From assembly GCA_951812925.1 (NCBI GenBank), contig OX638372.1, forward strand, positions 65,055,407 through 65,119,406: DNA of 64,000 bases. Reading direction: 5' to 3'. How positions within the stretch are numbered: position 1 is the first letter of the stretch; each line of letters opens with the position of its first letter. Below the pieces are notes generated by a model. That model had not been told where the DNA came from, searched no databases, and saw only the letters and a program-made list of their open reading frames with translations. A program made the position numbers and the translations under genes. Of the stretch, positions 11,885-23,330 are shown piece after piece. This DNA comes from Calliopum simillimum. Its lineage: Eukaryota > Arthropoda > Insecta > Diptera > Lauxaniidae.

Positions 11885-12289
11885 ACTTACTTACAAGCTG
11901 CAAGTATTCGTCAACAAATGCTTAAGGCGTATACTAAAGATTTGGTGGCCTCGGACCATATCTGATGCCGAGCTACATCAAAAATGCAATCAGAGGGCTA
12001 TAGCAAACGAGGTGAACCTGCGCAAGTGGAGATGGATTAGTAAAACTCTGCGGAAACCACACAGCGAAGTCTGTCGCCATGCTCTTGAGTCGAAGCCACA
12101 AGGCAGTAGAGGACGTGGTGGACCGAAAACCACCTGGAAAAGGTCACTGGAAAAGGAAATACAAAAATCGGGAAAGTCATGGCAAGAGATCAAAGTCATC
12201 GCAAGGGGTCGTGACAAATGGAGACGCTTCATATTGGCCCTACTCTGCTCCTAGGAGCTAAAGAAGAATACATACATACACACAAGGCT
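11885..12289 (+). mobile_element. 5'-truncated RTE-clade retrotransposon (3' end), diverged copy
   Basis: It encodes LQVFVNKCLRRILKIWWP, a KWRWISKTLRKP block, RGRGGPKTTWKRSLE, and ends in RRFILALLCS. This is the same C-terminus as the copies at 9005 and 42525, but with more substitutions. After the stop come TCCTAGGAGCTAAAGAAG and an 'atacatacatacacac' tail. Only the last part of the reverse transcriptase ORF is present. Confidence 0.88.
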
Positions 12290-12304
12290 TTTTTTATTGC
12301 TAAG

Positions 12305-12751
12305 GGCTAGTTTACATAGACATTCATAATCAGAATAATCATATATTTGGTGATCTTTTTAATCATGAAATGAATCAGCAAACGATGCCACTTCACAAAA
12401 TCAAACAGAGTTGTGTTGTAAAATGTTTCACAATTTCTTCCTTTTTGGGAGTAAAATAATCCAGTTTTCGTGAAGAAATTTACGAGATGGATGAAATAAG
12501 TAGTTAATAGCAATCTTTGAATCAGTGTCAACAAAATTTGAAAGACCAAATAAAATTAACTCACAGTTTGACACAAAGTTGTAGCATGAAAAAATAATAC
12601 AAAAAAGTATTAAAATAAATAGCATTTAAAAAGGAGTAATATAGTACTAGTGACCTATGTATAATTACATGAATGTGAACAAAATATAGTTTTAATCATG
12701 AAGCAAAAAATTCATGATTATTTTGATTATGAATGTCTATGTAAACTAGCC
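12305..12751. mobile_element. 447-bp MITE with GGCTAGTTTACATAG ends
   Basis: Inverted repeats of about 30 bp open and close the element (GGCTAGTTTACATAGACATT and its reverse complement). It is flanked by TAAG at 12301-12304 and 12752-12755. If the duplication is read as TAA and the left end as GGGCTAG, this fits the PIF/Harbinger pattern (TWA target). No coding sequence was recognised; two minus-strand frames inside carry no domain. Confidence 0.85.
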
Positions 12752-12755
12752 TAAG

Positions 12756-13669
12756 TAATACACTCCTATATTTTTCTCTTCTCAATATTTATCGCTCTTA
12801 AGATATTTTAATTTTTAGCAGACTCCAACACAAATACTGAAACATTGTTTTGCTATACCTACTAGACAATTCTCAGAAACAATTCAAAGCACCTGACTGA
12901 TCTTGATTTACTTTTTTTTTTATTTTATGAAGCGTGGTATAAACGATTTTGCTTTCATTCAGAAAAATCCAGTTTTTTTTCCATAAACTATACGATTAAT
13001 AGCAATAAAATTTCATAAAATGGTACAACAAAACAGGTAAAAGAAGCAAAAAAAAAAAAAACAAGTAAAAAAATGTGGCATTGTCCATAAATGCCGCCTT
13101 TGCTGTAAAAAGCCAATGAAAGTGAAAAAATGAAGTCAGCTATTTATCAAAACGCATGTTGTATGTATGATCGACCTGATGTTTACAAGAGATAACCAAA
13201 AGATAAAACGATAAACGGCATAAAAGTGTAAGCGTTATTGAATAAGCACAATAAATTCATAATAAATACAAGTGTTGTTACAAGTGTTGTATTATGCCAA
13301 CAAAGAAAAAAAAAAAAATAAAGGCAAAACAAAGCAAAATAGCAAATTAAAATTAATTTTTTTTTTTTTTTAATTAAGAAATCTGCGAAACAGCGGTTAA
13401 AGTACTCTAGTGATTGATAGAAAAAAATGTACTTTGAAACAACTTTCTCATCTTAACTTTTTTGTTATAGCCATTACAATAATAGACATGTTTAAAGTCT
13501 TGACTTATTTGTATTTCTGTCATAGTTGCGCTATTTGATTGTTGTGTGATTATCATAACTCTAGCTGTGATCAAGTTCATGTATACATTAAAAAATATAT
13601 GCATCTATGCAGTTTTGTATGAAATTTCAAAACGTATAATATGTGTTTGAGGTATGTGGCTGATTCTAC
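12756..13669. other. AT-rich sequence without recognised feature
   Basis: There are long A and T homopolymers and no gene, RNA or repeat family that could be named. Confidence 0.4.
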
Positions 13670-13670
13670 A

Positions 13671-14705
13671 CAGAAAAAAACATTGTCAAAAGTGGCAGAA
13701 ACGTGGTTATTTTAACCTCGTATCGAATTCTGAACATGGCTCGTTTGTGGCAGTTTTAACAACGCGCGTTGCTAAATGGGTTTCAACTACGTTTGTGAGT
13801 GATTTAAAAACGCGCTTTGCTAAATAAAATGCAAAAGAAAAAAAAATTTTTTTTTAATTAATTTTTAATTATAATATTTTCATGTCAACAACAATGAAAA
13901 CTGACTTTATATTTGTTTTCTTTTTTATTTTCAATTTTATGATTTAACCTTTTCAACTTGAAAAAAAAAAAAAAAAAACTGTGAGGTATACAATATTTGT
14001 GATAGGTTCATCTTAGAAACTTAATTTAAGTAAAATGTCTGACAGTCTCTAAATTCAAATTTTCACCGCCAGAAGCGCTTCCGGCCTATTCTCCCAACAG
14101 ATGCTTTGGATTTGAATTTTTGGGATCTAATTTCCTTGGAGTGGTTATAAGAAAAAACAGTGGTTACCAAAAATTGCATTAATTTTATTAATTCATTCAG
14201 TTTAAGTGATGTTAATAACCGAGTTATGTATTTTCATTCAAAAATTTTTCGAATATATTGTCCCAACCGGTTCGAAAGGGTTAAATAAAGTTATTTCTGT
14301 TTGATATTTGGGAGATATGAACCTGGAACCAGTTGAGTGATAGATGCGGACGTTAGCAACTCAGCCACGCCCATCTTTATTGTGAAGTTGACTGAAAGTC
14401 TATTTGTTTTGAAATGAGCTGATTTGAATTTAACTACGTTTCGTGAGTGTTCTGACTGCGTTCCGTTGCTGATTTGAGTTCAACAACGCTTCGTGAGTGT
14501 TATGACTACGTTTCGTTGCTGACTTGGAGTTAACAACGCTTGACAACCAGCGTTGCTGAATAAGTTTCAACAACGTTCGTGAGTGATTTAGCAACGCACC
14601 ATACAAATATGTGCTTGGAGCGTTGTTAAATTCAAATCAGCAAAGAAACATAGTTAAAACACCCACAAACATGGTTGTTGTTTGTTGAAACTCAATCATT
14701 TTTAC
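13671..14705. mobile_element. Motif-array inverted-repeat element with tRNA-like core
   Basis: It begins about CACAGAAAAAAACATTG and ends about CAATCATTTTTACTACT. Between lie many degenerate copies of a roughly 50-bp motif built of 'gttgctgatttgagttcaac' and 'aacgcttcgtgagtg'. The left arm (13740-13830) and right arm (14420-14700) carry the motif in inverted relation. The centre holds a tRNA-like sequence (14310-14373). Similar layouts occur near 32 kb and 46 kb. The exact ends are uncertain. Confidence 0.6.
14310..14373 (-). other. tRNA-like sequence (box A and box B)
   Basis: The minus strand reads GGCGTGGCTGAGTTGCTAA, in which TGGCTGAGTTG fits a pol III box A. About 30 bases later comes CCAGGTTCATATCTCCC, in which GGTTCATATC is close to the box B consensus GGTTCRANNCC. 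A convincing anticodon stem was not found, so it is called tRNA-like and not a tRNA gene. Confidence 0.6.
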
Positions 14706-14843
14706 TACTAAAAAAAAAATTAGATCTTTAAGTTTCCAGAAGACTGAAGTGAGTCTTCGATTAATCGAACTATTTTTTGGAAAAAGGGCTGCCTATAAGT
14801 CCTGTGACACTAAAATTCGCTAAAATTTTGCGTTTTACCACTA

Positions 14844-15286
14844 GTGATGAGCAAACCAAGACCAAGACCAAGACCATAGCAGTCTTGGTCTTGTTCTTGC
14901 ACATTGAGTCTTGGTCTTGGTTTTGATATTGAGTCTTGGTCTTGGTCTTGATCTTGCTCATTAAGTCTAGGTCTCGGTCTTGGTCTTGGTCTTGAAAAAA
15001 TTTTCAGAGATATTGAGTATTCAAAACCATATTTTTTTAAAGCAGTTGGGTTTTTAAGATGCCAAAATTCAAATCGAGAGATGATTTTATCTTCAAAACG
15101 GGCGTGAAACTATAAATTAGCAAGACTGAAAAGCAGTCTTGGTCTTGATAATTATCGTGAGCAAGACCAAGACCAAGACCATAGCAGTCTTGGTCTTGGC
15201 AAAAATATCAGCATCTTGGTCTTGGTCTCGCAAAATTAGCAAGACCAAGAACAAGACGCAAGACCAAGACTAATTTTGCTCATCAC
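14844..15286. mobile_element. 443-bp MITE of the AAGACCAAG motif family
   Basis: The ends are GTGATGAGCAAA and its reverse complement TTTGCTCATCAC with one mismatch, flanked by TA (14842-14843, 15287-15288). The arms are runs of 'accaagaccaag' on one strand and 'cttggtcttggt' on the other. The middle has 'gagtattcaaaaccat' shared with the copies at 2881 and 26906. No coding sequence. Confidence 0.85.
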
Positions 15287-15679
15287 TATTTACCACCGTT
15301 TTCATCTATGCGACAGTTGGGTGGAGTAAAAATAAAATATCGACACAAAAGCGGGAAAGGGGGATGTCAAAAGGAAAAATAAAAAAAAAAACAATAATTT
15401 ATAAAAATTTTTTGATGATTTGGAGGCGCCAATTAGTCTAAAAAAATACTTTATTTCTATGCAGAGGCAGAAAATGGGTTAAAGTACAGTTTTTCCATAA
15501 AATATCTTTGGAGACGAGCTAATTCTCGCTGTCATGCTAGAAACAATTAAGTTTATTAGTTTTGACCACAAATCAATGAAATATTATTACAAAAAATATT
15601 TAAAATAAGTTGGGCGCAGAAAATTCCTTCGTGAGTAGAAGCACCCGTGTATCGCACATTAAATACAATTTTTTCTTAA

Positions 15680-16000
15680 ATTTTTTTTCCAAAATATTCC
15701 AAAAATTTTACTAAATAATTTTTTTATAAGATTTTCAACTTTCAAAGGCAACTGCAATTTTATCGATGATTATACTATTCGTTTTTTTTTTTTTAAATAA
15801 TTTGTTAATTAAAAACTAAAACAAAAAGAAATTCCATCGTTTGCGCATTCTAAAAACAGTCTTAAAATTTGTCAAATAGATTTAAGTTTTTTCAAAACTT
15901 TTTTTATAAAAATCGAAGAGTATAATCATTGATAAAATAGCAATGTTTTTTGAAAGTTGAAAATTTTATAAAAAAAATTAATAAGAAAAACTTTTTGGAT
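15680..16000. repeat. Inverted repeat of about 100-bp arms
   Basis: The arm at about 15680-15782 ('gattttcaactttcaaa', 'gatgattatactattcg') is repeated inverted at about 15905-16000 ('gagtataatcattgat', 'tttgaaagttgaaaatttt'). The flanking phrase 'gtgagtagaagcaccc' at 15631 also occurs at 23986, so a dispersed repeat is likely. Confidence 0.65.
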
Positions 16001-17440
16001 TTTTTAAGAAAAATTTTCTTCAAAAAACAAATTGCACAAGAAAATTAGATGAAATGAATTTTTTTCATGGAAAGTAGTACTTTAATCAAAAAAATCGCGA
16101 AATGCATAGGCTAATGATATCCGGTAACGTATGCCAAGCCCCTTATGTAGATACGAGTATAAAGTAAATTGTTTAGATTTATGACACTTTGGTGTTTAGT
16201 GTTTGGTACCTATGGCTTCCATGTCTGTTTTATTAACAAACACAAATGGGCATGACATTAGTCTATATGATAAGTGTATAAAATGTTTTTTTTTTTTAGT
16301 ATACGCACGTATTTTATACTAAGTAATTTTTTATAAAATTCATTGACCCGCCGACCTCAACTTTTGAATGAGTGCAGAAAGAAAAATATGTAAATTGCAC
16401 CATCCTAACTTTCATTAGTAAAACCTTTGCATAGTAAATGAAAATGCAGATATAGTAAGTATTTTAATTTCTGTACACTGTGGGATAATAATAGTAATAT
16501 TACTTGAAAGCCATAAAGAGTTGGCAAATATTGAATCCAACTTAATTATATGTATACTTAGTTGGCCTATAATTACGAGTAACCAATTAAATAGCTGGTG
16601 GTATTTCATGATTTAAAAAAAAAACTGAATAAACAAAAATTTAATAGTTTGTGAAAATGTTGCCATAAAACAGATGAGTAAAACTAAATAAATATGCCAA
16701 TTTTGCAGCACTTTTTTTAATTATGAAATTGGAAAACTAAGTATTTAATTATTAGTATGCGACATTTTCCTAATACTCAATGCATTAAAGAAAATTAACC
16801 AACTATTTAATTGCCATTAAATATTTATGCTATTACTTTTCCCTAATGTTGTTTGAAATAAGCAGTTTTTTTTTTTAAGTAATTTCCAAAGTACACATCC
16901 AATTTGAAATAAATAATTCTTTCCGTGTGTGTAGATCATAAGTGAAATTTAACGCACGTTCATCATCATGTCAAAAGTTTTGTGTTTGCAAGCTAATTTT
17001 TGAGGCGATGCACGATGCATATGCGCATATTAATTATGACATGTGTACATTGTGGGCCATGTGAGTTTGAGGGTTTACTTTCTCATTTCAACACCTATTG
17101 TTAGTTTCTAAAATAGAGTTTTGCTGGTTCTTGTTATGTACAATATATAGCCATGTTCAACCAATAATGAAAGTTTTAACATAAAGCAAAGTAGGCCTTT
17201 AATAATGCATGTCAGTCCATCGATCAAAATTGGGTCAAAACCGAACTATTTTTTATTTTTAATACTTTCTATAAAGAATCACCTTTTTATTTGGATTTTA
17301 ATATGTTTAGTATTTGCGTTTTAAGTACATAAATAAACAAACAACGGTTACACTTTTAGATTTTATAGGTGTCATTTAATCACTAAACAAATAACCTTAT
17401 ACCCTACGTTTCTACAGGAGATTTAACTGTGTTGAAATGT
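16001..17440. other. AT-rich sequence without recognised gene
   Basis: No gene or repeat family was recognised. A minus-strand frame at 16415-16609 has no features beyond its length. Confidence 0.4.
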
Positions 17441-17451
17441 ACAGGGTTTCC

Positions 17452-17584
17452 ACTCCAAGCTAAATCAAAACCTTTTACATAGCAAATTGATTTATTTCCA
17501 ATTCAATATAAACTTTTTCCAAATCAAAATAAACCTTTTCCAAATCAATTTAACCTCCCATTTGGAAAAGGTTTAGCTTGGAGT
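17452..17584. repeat. Short palindromic element with AAACCTTTTCCAAAT motifs
   Basis: It opens with ACTCCAAGCTAAATCAAAAC and closes with GTTTAGCTTGGAGT in inverted orientation. The middle is degenerate copies of 'ctttttccaaatcaa'. It is a small motif-array palindrome like others in the window. Confidence 0.65.
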
Positions 17585-18532
17585 CGAACTCTTGTATAAA
17601 TCACGTCATTGAACCCTACCCGATTCCACTGGCCAAAAAAGATTTATTTCGGACAGTAAATGTCATTAGTGCGAAAATGAAAGTGTTTTTTCCTTTTTTC
17701 CTTAATATTTATCTTCCACTTGCTATTACCCAGTGAGCGTTGCCTCACATTTGTGCCGGTGCCTTTAACAAAACCTTTTTCATCTGCGTCAAATTGTTTC
17801 ATAGCTATGATGATTTTTTTCCAGGGTGTCCTGCCGCCAATTTTTCTAGTTGATGCTTTTCTTTACATATGTGCCAAATTCCATTCCTATGCATCAAACA
17901 GTTTCTGAAATCTGTCGAATTAAGTTTTTTAGGGGCGTGGAACCACCTATTTTCTTTTCCCAATCTGAACTAACATACTCTGAAAATTTTATCGAAATTG
18001 GTAGAATGGTTTTCGAGTCCATAAAAATCAAACACACTGGCATACAAACAAGCAAACATTAATTTTTATATACGATGCTTATTATATTTGCTTTGTTATC
18101 AATGACATTTAATGTCTATTGTCAAAATAAAGAGGTGCCAAACGAAACGAACGAAAATAGCCAAAATCGGTAGCCCTGCTGAGATTTATACGCAGATTTA
18201 AAATATATCTCGGCAGAAATAGATTTGGTAAATCATGTGATTTACACCCAGATTTAGAGCTTAATCTCAAAGCAGCCTTCAATCACCTCATAAATCTCCG
18301 GTGGAAATGTAGTATGTGTTATGTATACTTTAGATAAACTTAAAATTGTTCTTAATAAAATTGTGCGAAATTTTTCCCAATGGGAAAAGCACACAGGAAA
18401 AAGCGCAATCAGTGAGACAAAAAACATAAACTCTCTTTTTAAAAAAATTTATAAAAAAATTCTGATTCGACCACATGCTATTTTGTTTGGTTTGAAAGAC
18501 CCGAAGATCCGGTGTTACGTAGGGTACTATTT
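17585..18532. other. Repeat debris and AT-rich sequence
   Basis: From 17930 to 18060, 'ttaggggcgtggaaccacc' followed by 'cgaaattggtagaatgg' looks like the body of the gene-free repeats near 62.9-63.1 kb. From 18190 to 18300, 'cagattta' and 'agatttat' motifs recur. No gene was recognised. Confidence 0.35.
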
Positions 18533-18536
18533 ATGT

Positions 18537-19065
18537 TTCGGGAACTGGCAACACAAATATCAATAGCTAAAATCTGGCAACACCATAATAAAGTTTGGCA
18601 TTTTTTAGCATAAGCGTACTCACAACGTTTTGATATGACATGACGATCTTGCATTATCAGTTCATGCACTGCATCGATGTTTTGTGGCACAACAACCGCT
18701 TTTGGACGACCTTCACGGAATTCGTCGGCGACCGAACTACGACCACGATTGAATTCACTATAACAGCGGCATACCGTGTTTTTTGATGGTGCTTTGTTGC
18801 CATACAAAGATCTGAGTTCATTGACACATACTTGTTAAGATAATCCACGTCGAAAGTTGTGAAAAATAATCCAACGAAAACCTTCCCTTGAAATTTCCAT
18901 TTTTTGGCAAAATTGAGTTTCTTAACTCACTGTAAACAAAACAAATATCACTTATAAATCAAAACGTTGTGAGTACGTTTGTGCTAAAAAATGTCAAACT
19001 TTATTATGGTGTTGCCAGATTTTAGCTATTGACATTAGTGTTGCCAGTTCCCGAAATATAAATAG
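18537..19065 (-). mobile_element. Mariner-derived MITE with long inverted repeats
   Basis: Inverted repeats of roughly 100 bp bracket the element (left 18537-18640, right 18960-19065), each containing 'ggcaacac', 'aaatctggcaacacca' and 'gtactcacaacgtttt'. TA dinucleotides sit at 18535-18536 and 19066-19067. The minus strand retains the N-terminal DNA-binding region of a mariner transposase: a FHNFRRGLS block after the start, then LRSLYGNKAPSKNTV, RGRSSVADEFREGRPK and ELIMQDRHV. The catalytic two thirds are absent. It is related to the element at 34518. Confidence 0.85.
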
Positions 19066-20430
19066 TACCACTCGCACACTCCAATAAAATGTAATGTAAC
19101 AATTTATATGGAGATGAATCACATGCAGCAATTTTTTGATCACGATTGATCCTGGAGCGATAATTTTTTTCGTGGTTTTTTAACTATAGATAATAAAAAA
19201 ATTGAGCAAAAAGAATAAATTTTGAAATTTTTTTGACCTTAGATTTGAGGTTAAGCACTTTAAAATAATTAGTTGTGTGTCTTGTGTTCTTCCAAGGAAT
19301 GCTTTCTAAGCTATTTCGATAGTTTAAAGTCATGTGTCTGTGTTAATTATTATGGCCGATTAAAAACATAACAAGCTGATGTTAGAGGTCATGAATGCTG
19401 CCGAGCAGACACTTCATTAAAACAATGAATGACCATGCGATATAAAAAAACTAATAGTTAAAGTTCTCTGATCAGCACATATATCAAAAACATAGTCTAA
19501 TGTTTTCATTATTTCTAGTATGTTTGCATACGATCTCTTTTTCCCTATTTGCTCTTATAAGATATGTAAAGTATCAAGTGTCGTAGCCACACAATACGTG
19601 GTGTATTTAGATACTCTCCTGCATACAAGAACTGTAAGCATACGTAAGCACGCATCAATCTAAATTTACCCACCCACTTTGGTTAGAAAATGAAGAGCAA
19701 AGCAAAGCATCACAATATGCTTAAGAAAATTTATGAAAATTTCATTGCACATTTCAAGCTGACGACATCATCTTCGTACATGTGAGTATGTGTATTTTTA
19801 TACAAATATATGTATATAAGAATTTTGTATCTGTTAGATACGTATCATATTTTTCTAATTTGGGATATGATGATGCTTTCATTTCGTCGCTATTGTTATG
19901 TCTATTGTAATGCTTTATTTTAAAGTATAAAAAATAAACTTCGAATTCGAATAACATTTATAGCATTCTTATGACAATTTTAATTTACAACCAATTTTGC
20001 TGTATCTCGATTAATGACATTTTTACTACGCTAAAAATGATTTCATTATTGTGCATATTTGTTGTTGCTTTTTCTTAATATGTAATTAATTGTTTCAAGG
20101 TTTCAAAACTCTTCTGTATATTGAACTTCTTTATAACTTAAGGTTCTAATGTTTCAGAGTTATTTGTGTTCTACGCTTTAACAACTTTTTTTAAACATAG
20201 CTGCAGAATTAAAAACTGGTATTTTTAGCAATTTGTTTATATGTATATTAAATAAAAAATAAAACAGCTTTTTGCATTTCGTTAAATGTATTTGCAATGA
20301 AGTCATCTAAATGTATTTGAGTGTTAAATCATTTGCTTTTTAACCTGCAGTGACTAATTTTCATCAATAAGGTCATTTATATTATTATCAGCAATAATGA
20401 ATGAAATCAGTGCCGGATTCAGGGCATTGG
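19066..20430. other. AT-rich sequence without recognised feature
   Basis: No gene, RNA or repeat was recognised. At 20408-20427 CAGTGCCGGATTCAGGGCAT resembles the end of the neighbouring hAT element. Confidence 0.4.
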
Positions 20431-20438
20431 CACAGAGA

Positions 20439-22329
20439 CAGTGCCGGATTAAGACAAATGGGGGCCCTAGGCCATTAAAATTTTGGGGCCCTCTTTTTTT
20501 AATAATTGTAAAATTAATCTTTGTTTATGCATTTAAAGAATTTAAGGATTTTGAACACTGTAAACGTTCTAATTTCAGGTGGTTTTTATTTTATTAATTA
20601 AAAAAAATACGCTTGACATATAAATATAAAACTTTGCATGTGTACTAATTGAAGTTAGTACTACATGCAAAAATTTGTAGCATCCTTGGCAACTTTTTTT
20701 GTAGCCTTTATCTTCTTTTTGACCAAAGCCCAGAATTTTTCAATTGACCAGATTTCCGGACAGTTTGCATGACTTACTTCACGAGGCACCAAAATCACAT
20801 TATTTCTTGAGTACCCCTGCAAGGCTATTTTACTATAATGACAAGATGCTAAGTCTGGCCAAAGGAAAGTGGAAACATCATGCTTTCGTGGGAAAGGCTA
20901 AAGTCTTTTTTCCAAGCATTCCTTAATATAGAATTTGGAGTTTAATGTTCCAATGGTTAAAAAAGAATTGCTCCTTTTGCCACAACTGCAGTTTGCTTGC
21001 CAAACTAAAAACTTACGAGGAAATTTCGACTGCTTTTTTGACTTAAGCTTTTCGCCCACATTCCCCCGCGTGTCTACAGTGTAAAATTTTTGGCCAGGAA
21101 GCAGCGCAAAATCGGCTAAAACATACGTTTCGTCGTCCATGATGCAGAATTCAAAATTTTGGGAAAAAATAAATTTTTAATTTTATGCCGTGCTGTTTTT
21201 GCGTTCGTGTTCTTTATAGCATTTCTGTCAAAAACTTTTTGTACCTTAAACGTCTTCAAACAAACCTCCTTTTTGGCCTTGCGATCTAAAAACTCGGAAC
21301 ACTTTACCTTCTGTGCCAGTTTTTTGCATGAAATGTTGGGTTTCTCTTTAAAATTGTGACGAAGTTCTTCGTTTTGTTTTGGTCGCGAATGCCTTTTCCT
21401 TTCGCGGAACCTGGCTTTCGAAAGACATCCAAGTCTTCCTTAAATTTTTTAAAAACTCTTGATACCAATTTCACATCAATTTTGCTATTCCGAGCAATTC
21501 TATTAGTAGTTTACCGCGGGTGGTCTTCAAAAATTTTTATTATGGACTTTCGAACTTGTAGCTCGTTTACCATTTTGAAGTAAATATGACTGACTAGGGA
21601 TCAAATTTGAAAACCATAGTTTTGGCACATTCAATTCAAAGCCTACTGCGAAAAAAAAATTTTAAATTGAGTAATTTGAAAACAAGTTATTGGATAAAAT
21701 GTGTCGGACAATTTTGTCGAACGCAGTCCTTATACAAAGTTTTATATTTATATGTCAAGCCAATTTTTCTTAATTAATAAAACATAAACCATCTGAAACG
21801 TTTACAGTGTTCAAACCCCTTAACCAGCTTATTGATATCATATGAAGGTTGTAAACACAATAAAACAATCAAAATAGTTTTTTTTCTGACAAATATTTTT
21901 TTTGACTTTACAAAATTAACAGTATAGTAATTTATAAAATAATCTTTCGACATCTCTTTTAAATATTACAACGACGTTCATCTTTTAAAAACTTTTCACA
22001 TAAAACAACATCTCGATTTGTCACTAATTAAAAAAACGTTCTTTCTTTATCAAGAAAACCGACCAAATGAGTTTTGCAAAACGGCGAAGCATCAAATGGT
22101 TTTGTGACGTTTAAAACAACAACAACAGTTTCATGCAGCTTAACTCAAGTGTGTTGAAGCCTTTTTCGTTGCGATCGAGCATTGGGAATTCTAAATTTGG
22201 CAAATTTTCTGAGCTAGTTCTTTTAATCAGCCGATTAAATATTTTAGCGCTTAGATTTTCGTGGGGGCCCCTGCTCGTCGGGGGCCCTAGGCCATGGCCT
22301 AGTCTGGCCTAATGGTTAATCCAGCACTG
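20439..22329. mobile_element. hAT-type element with 8-bp target duplication
   Basis: The element starts CAGTGCCGGATTAA and ends TTAATCCAGCACTG, a near-perfect inverted repeat. It is flanked by CACAGAGA on both sides (20431-20438 and 22330-22337). Eight-base duplications and CAG-type ends are the hAT signature. Subterminal 'gggggccctaggcca' occurs at both ends (about 20460 and 22278). No hAT transposase was recognised. The interior is largely occupied by a Tc1-like element (20550-21815). Confidence 0.9.
20550..21815 (-). mobile_element. Tc1-like (IS630 group) transposon with broken transposase
   Basis: Long inverted repeats flank it: 'gaacactgtaaacgtt' with 'ttttattaattaa' and 'cttgacatataaatataa' at 20550-20630, and the reverse complement at 21735-21815. 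The minus strand carries a transposase in pieces: MVNELQVRKSIIKIFEDHPR (from about 21572), a KRTRTQKQ-like block, then an intact stretch MDDETYVLADFALLPGQKF (from 21140) through RKFLVWQANCSCGKRS to EKRL, WPDLASCHY (about 20850) and a CPEIWSIEKFWALVKKK block (about 20740). The D, D and E candidates (MDDET, WPDL, SIEK) are still visible, but stops and frameshifts separate them. It sits wholly inside the hAT element. Confidence 0.85.
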
Positions 22330-22849
22330 CACAGAGACCTGAACATATGGCAATATGCATCTCGTTAGAAGCAAATTTTGGATAAAATTAAAAATATTTA
22401 GTTTTCTTTTTTGTCTCTATTGTCACATGGAAATACTTATTTTTCTGAAGAACTATCCTTTCTGTGATTAGAAATGTTTAAATGTTTTTAAAAGAAAAAG
22501 TATATCAAAATATTTGTGAGGACAAAAAGAACAAAAAAAAAACACTACTAATATGACTTAAAATTTATTTATCACTTTTCTTTTTTTCTCACGATTTCGG
22601 GGTAGGCAATATTTGTAACTCATTCAATTTAGATAAAGAAATGTTTTCACTATTCTCGACATTAGACCCTAAGGTATGACCCTGACCCTAAGATATTCTT
22701 TGGAAACTTAAGCCTGAAACATTTTTTGTTTCTTGAAAATTCTATAGTCAACGTATTCTTGAATTTCGCAATATTAAATAAAACTCACTGAAACCGAATT
22801 CTTCAGTTCTTCATTACTTGAAAAATTCTACCCACGAAGTTCTTTTCTC
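22330..22849. other. AT-rich sequence without recognised feature
   Basis: The right CACAGAGA duplication of the hAT element is at the start. Nothing else was recognised. Confidence 0.4.
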
Positions 22850-23330
22850 AAGTTTTGGAATTGGTAATATAAGCTGGGAGCCAGGTCAAAAATGTTAGCT
22901 GGGCAACACGGCTCTTGAGGACAGATGCTTTCTCGTGCAGAAAGAGAACAGCTATGGACAATTTTCCCCATCCATTTTCCCTAAGGGCTTTCTAAATCCA
23001 CTCTTAATATTTTCCTGTTATGGAGACGCCTTTATCTTTGTAATCGATCAAGTCCCTCAAACTGTCGCCATGATTTTCGTAGCACACTATGTATGACACC
23101 TTCAACTTCTTAGGTGGTGGTGTTCTTTTTTTGCCACTGCATAGACACCTGTTTGGACTCAGGTTCATAATGATAAGCCCAAGTTTCATCTTTAGTAACA
23201 ATTCTATGAGCATTCTCGGCACTTATCTTGCGCTGACTTTAGTCATGCCAAGGTTAAAGTGAAGAATTTTAAAAATGGTTGTATCTGATACTTCAACCAT
23301 CATTGGGAGCTGTGTCTTCTTAAGCCGTAT
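22850..23330 (-). pseudogene. Heavily decayed mariner transposase remnant
   Basis: Going down the minus strand from about 23330 there is a VSDTTIFKILHFNLGMTKVSAR block (helix-turn-helix part), then the first catalytic neighbourhood with KMKLGLIIMNLSPN in place of a DETWxxxYxPE motif. PPPKKLKVS and GVSITGKY follow, and near 22900-22990 a VLFLHEKASVLKSRVAQ block that matches the position of the HDNAPxHKS motif. Frames shift between blocks and the catalytic aspartates are lost. No inverted repeats were found. Confidence 0.6.
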
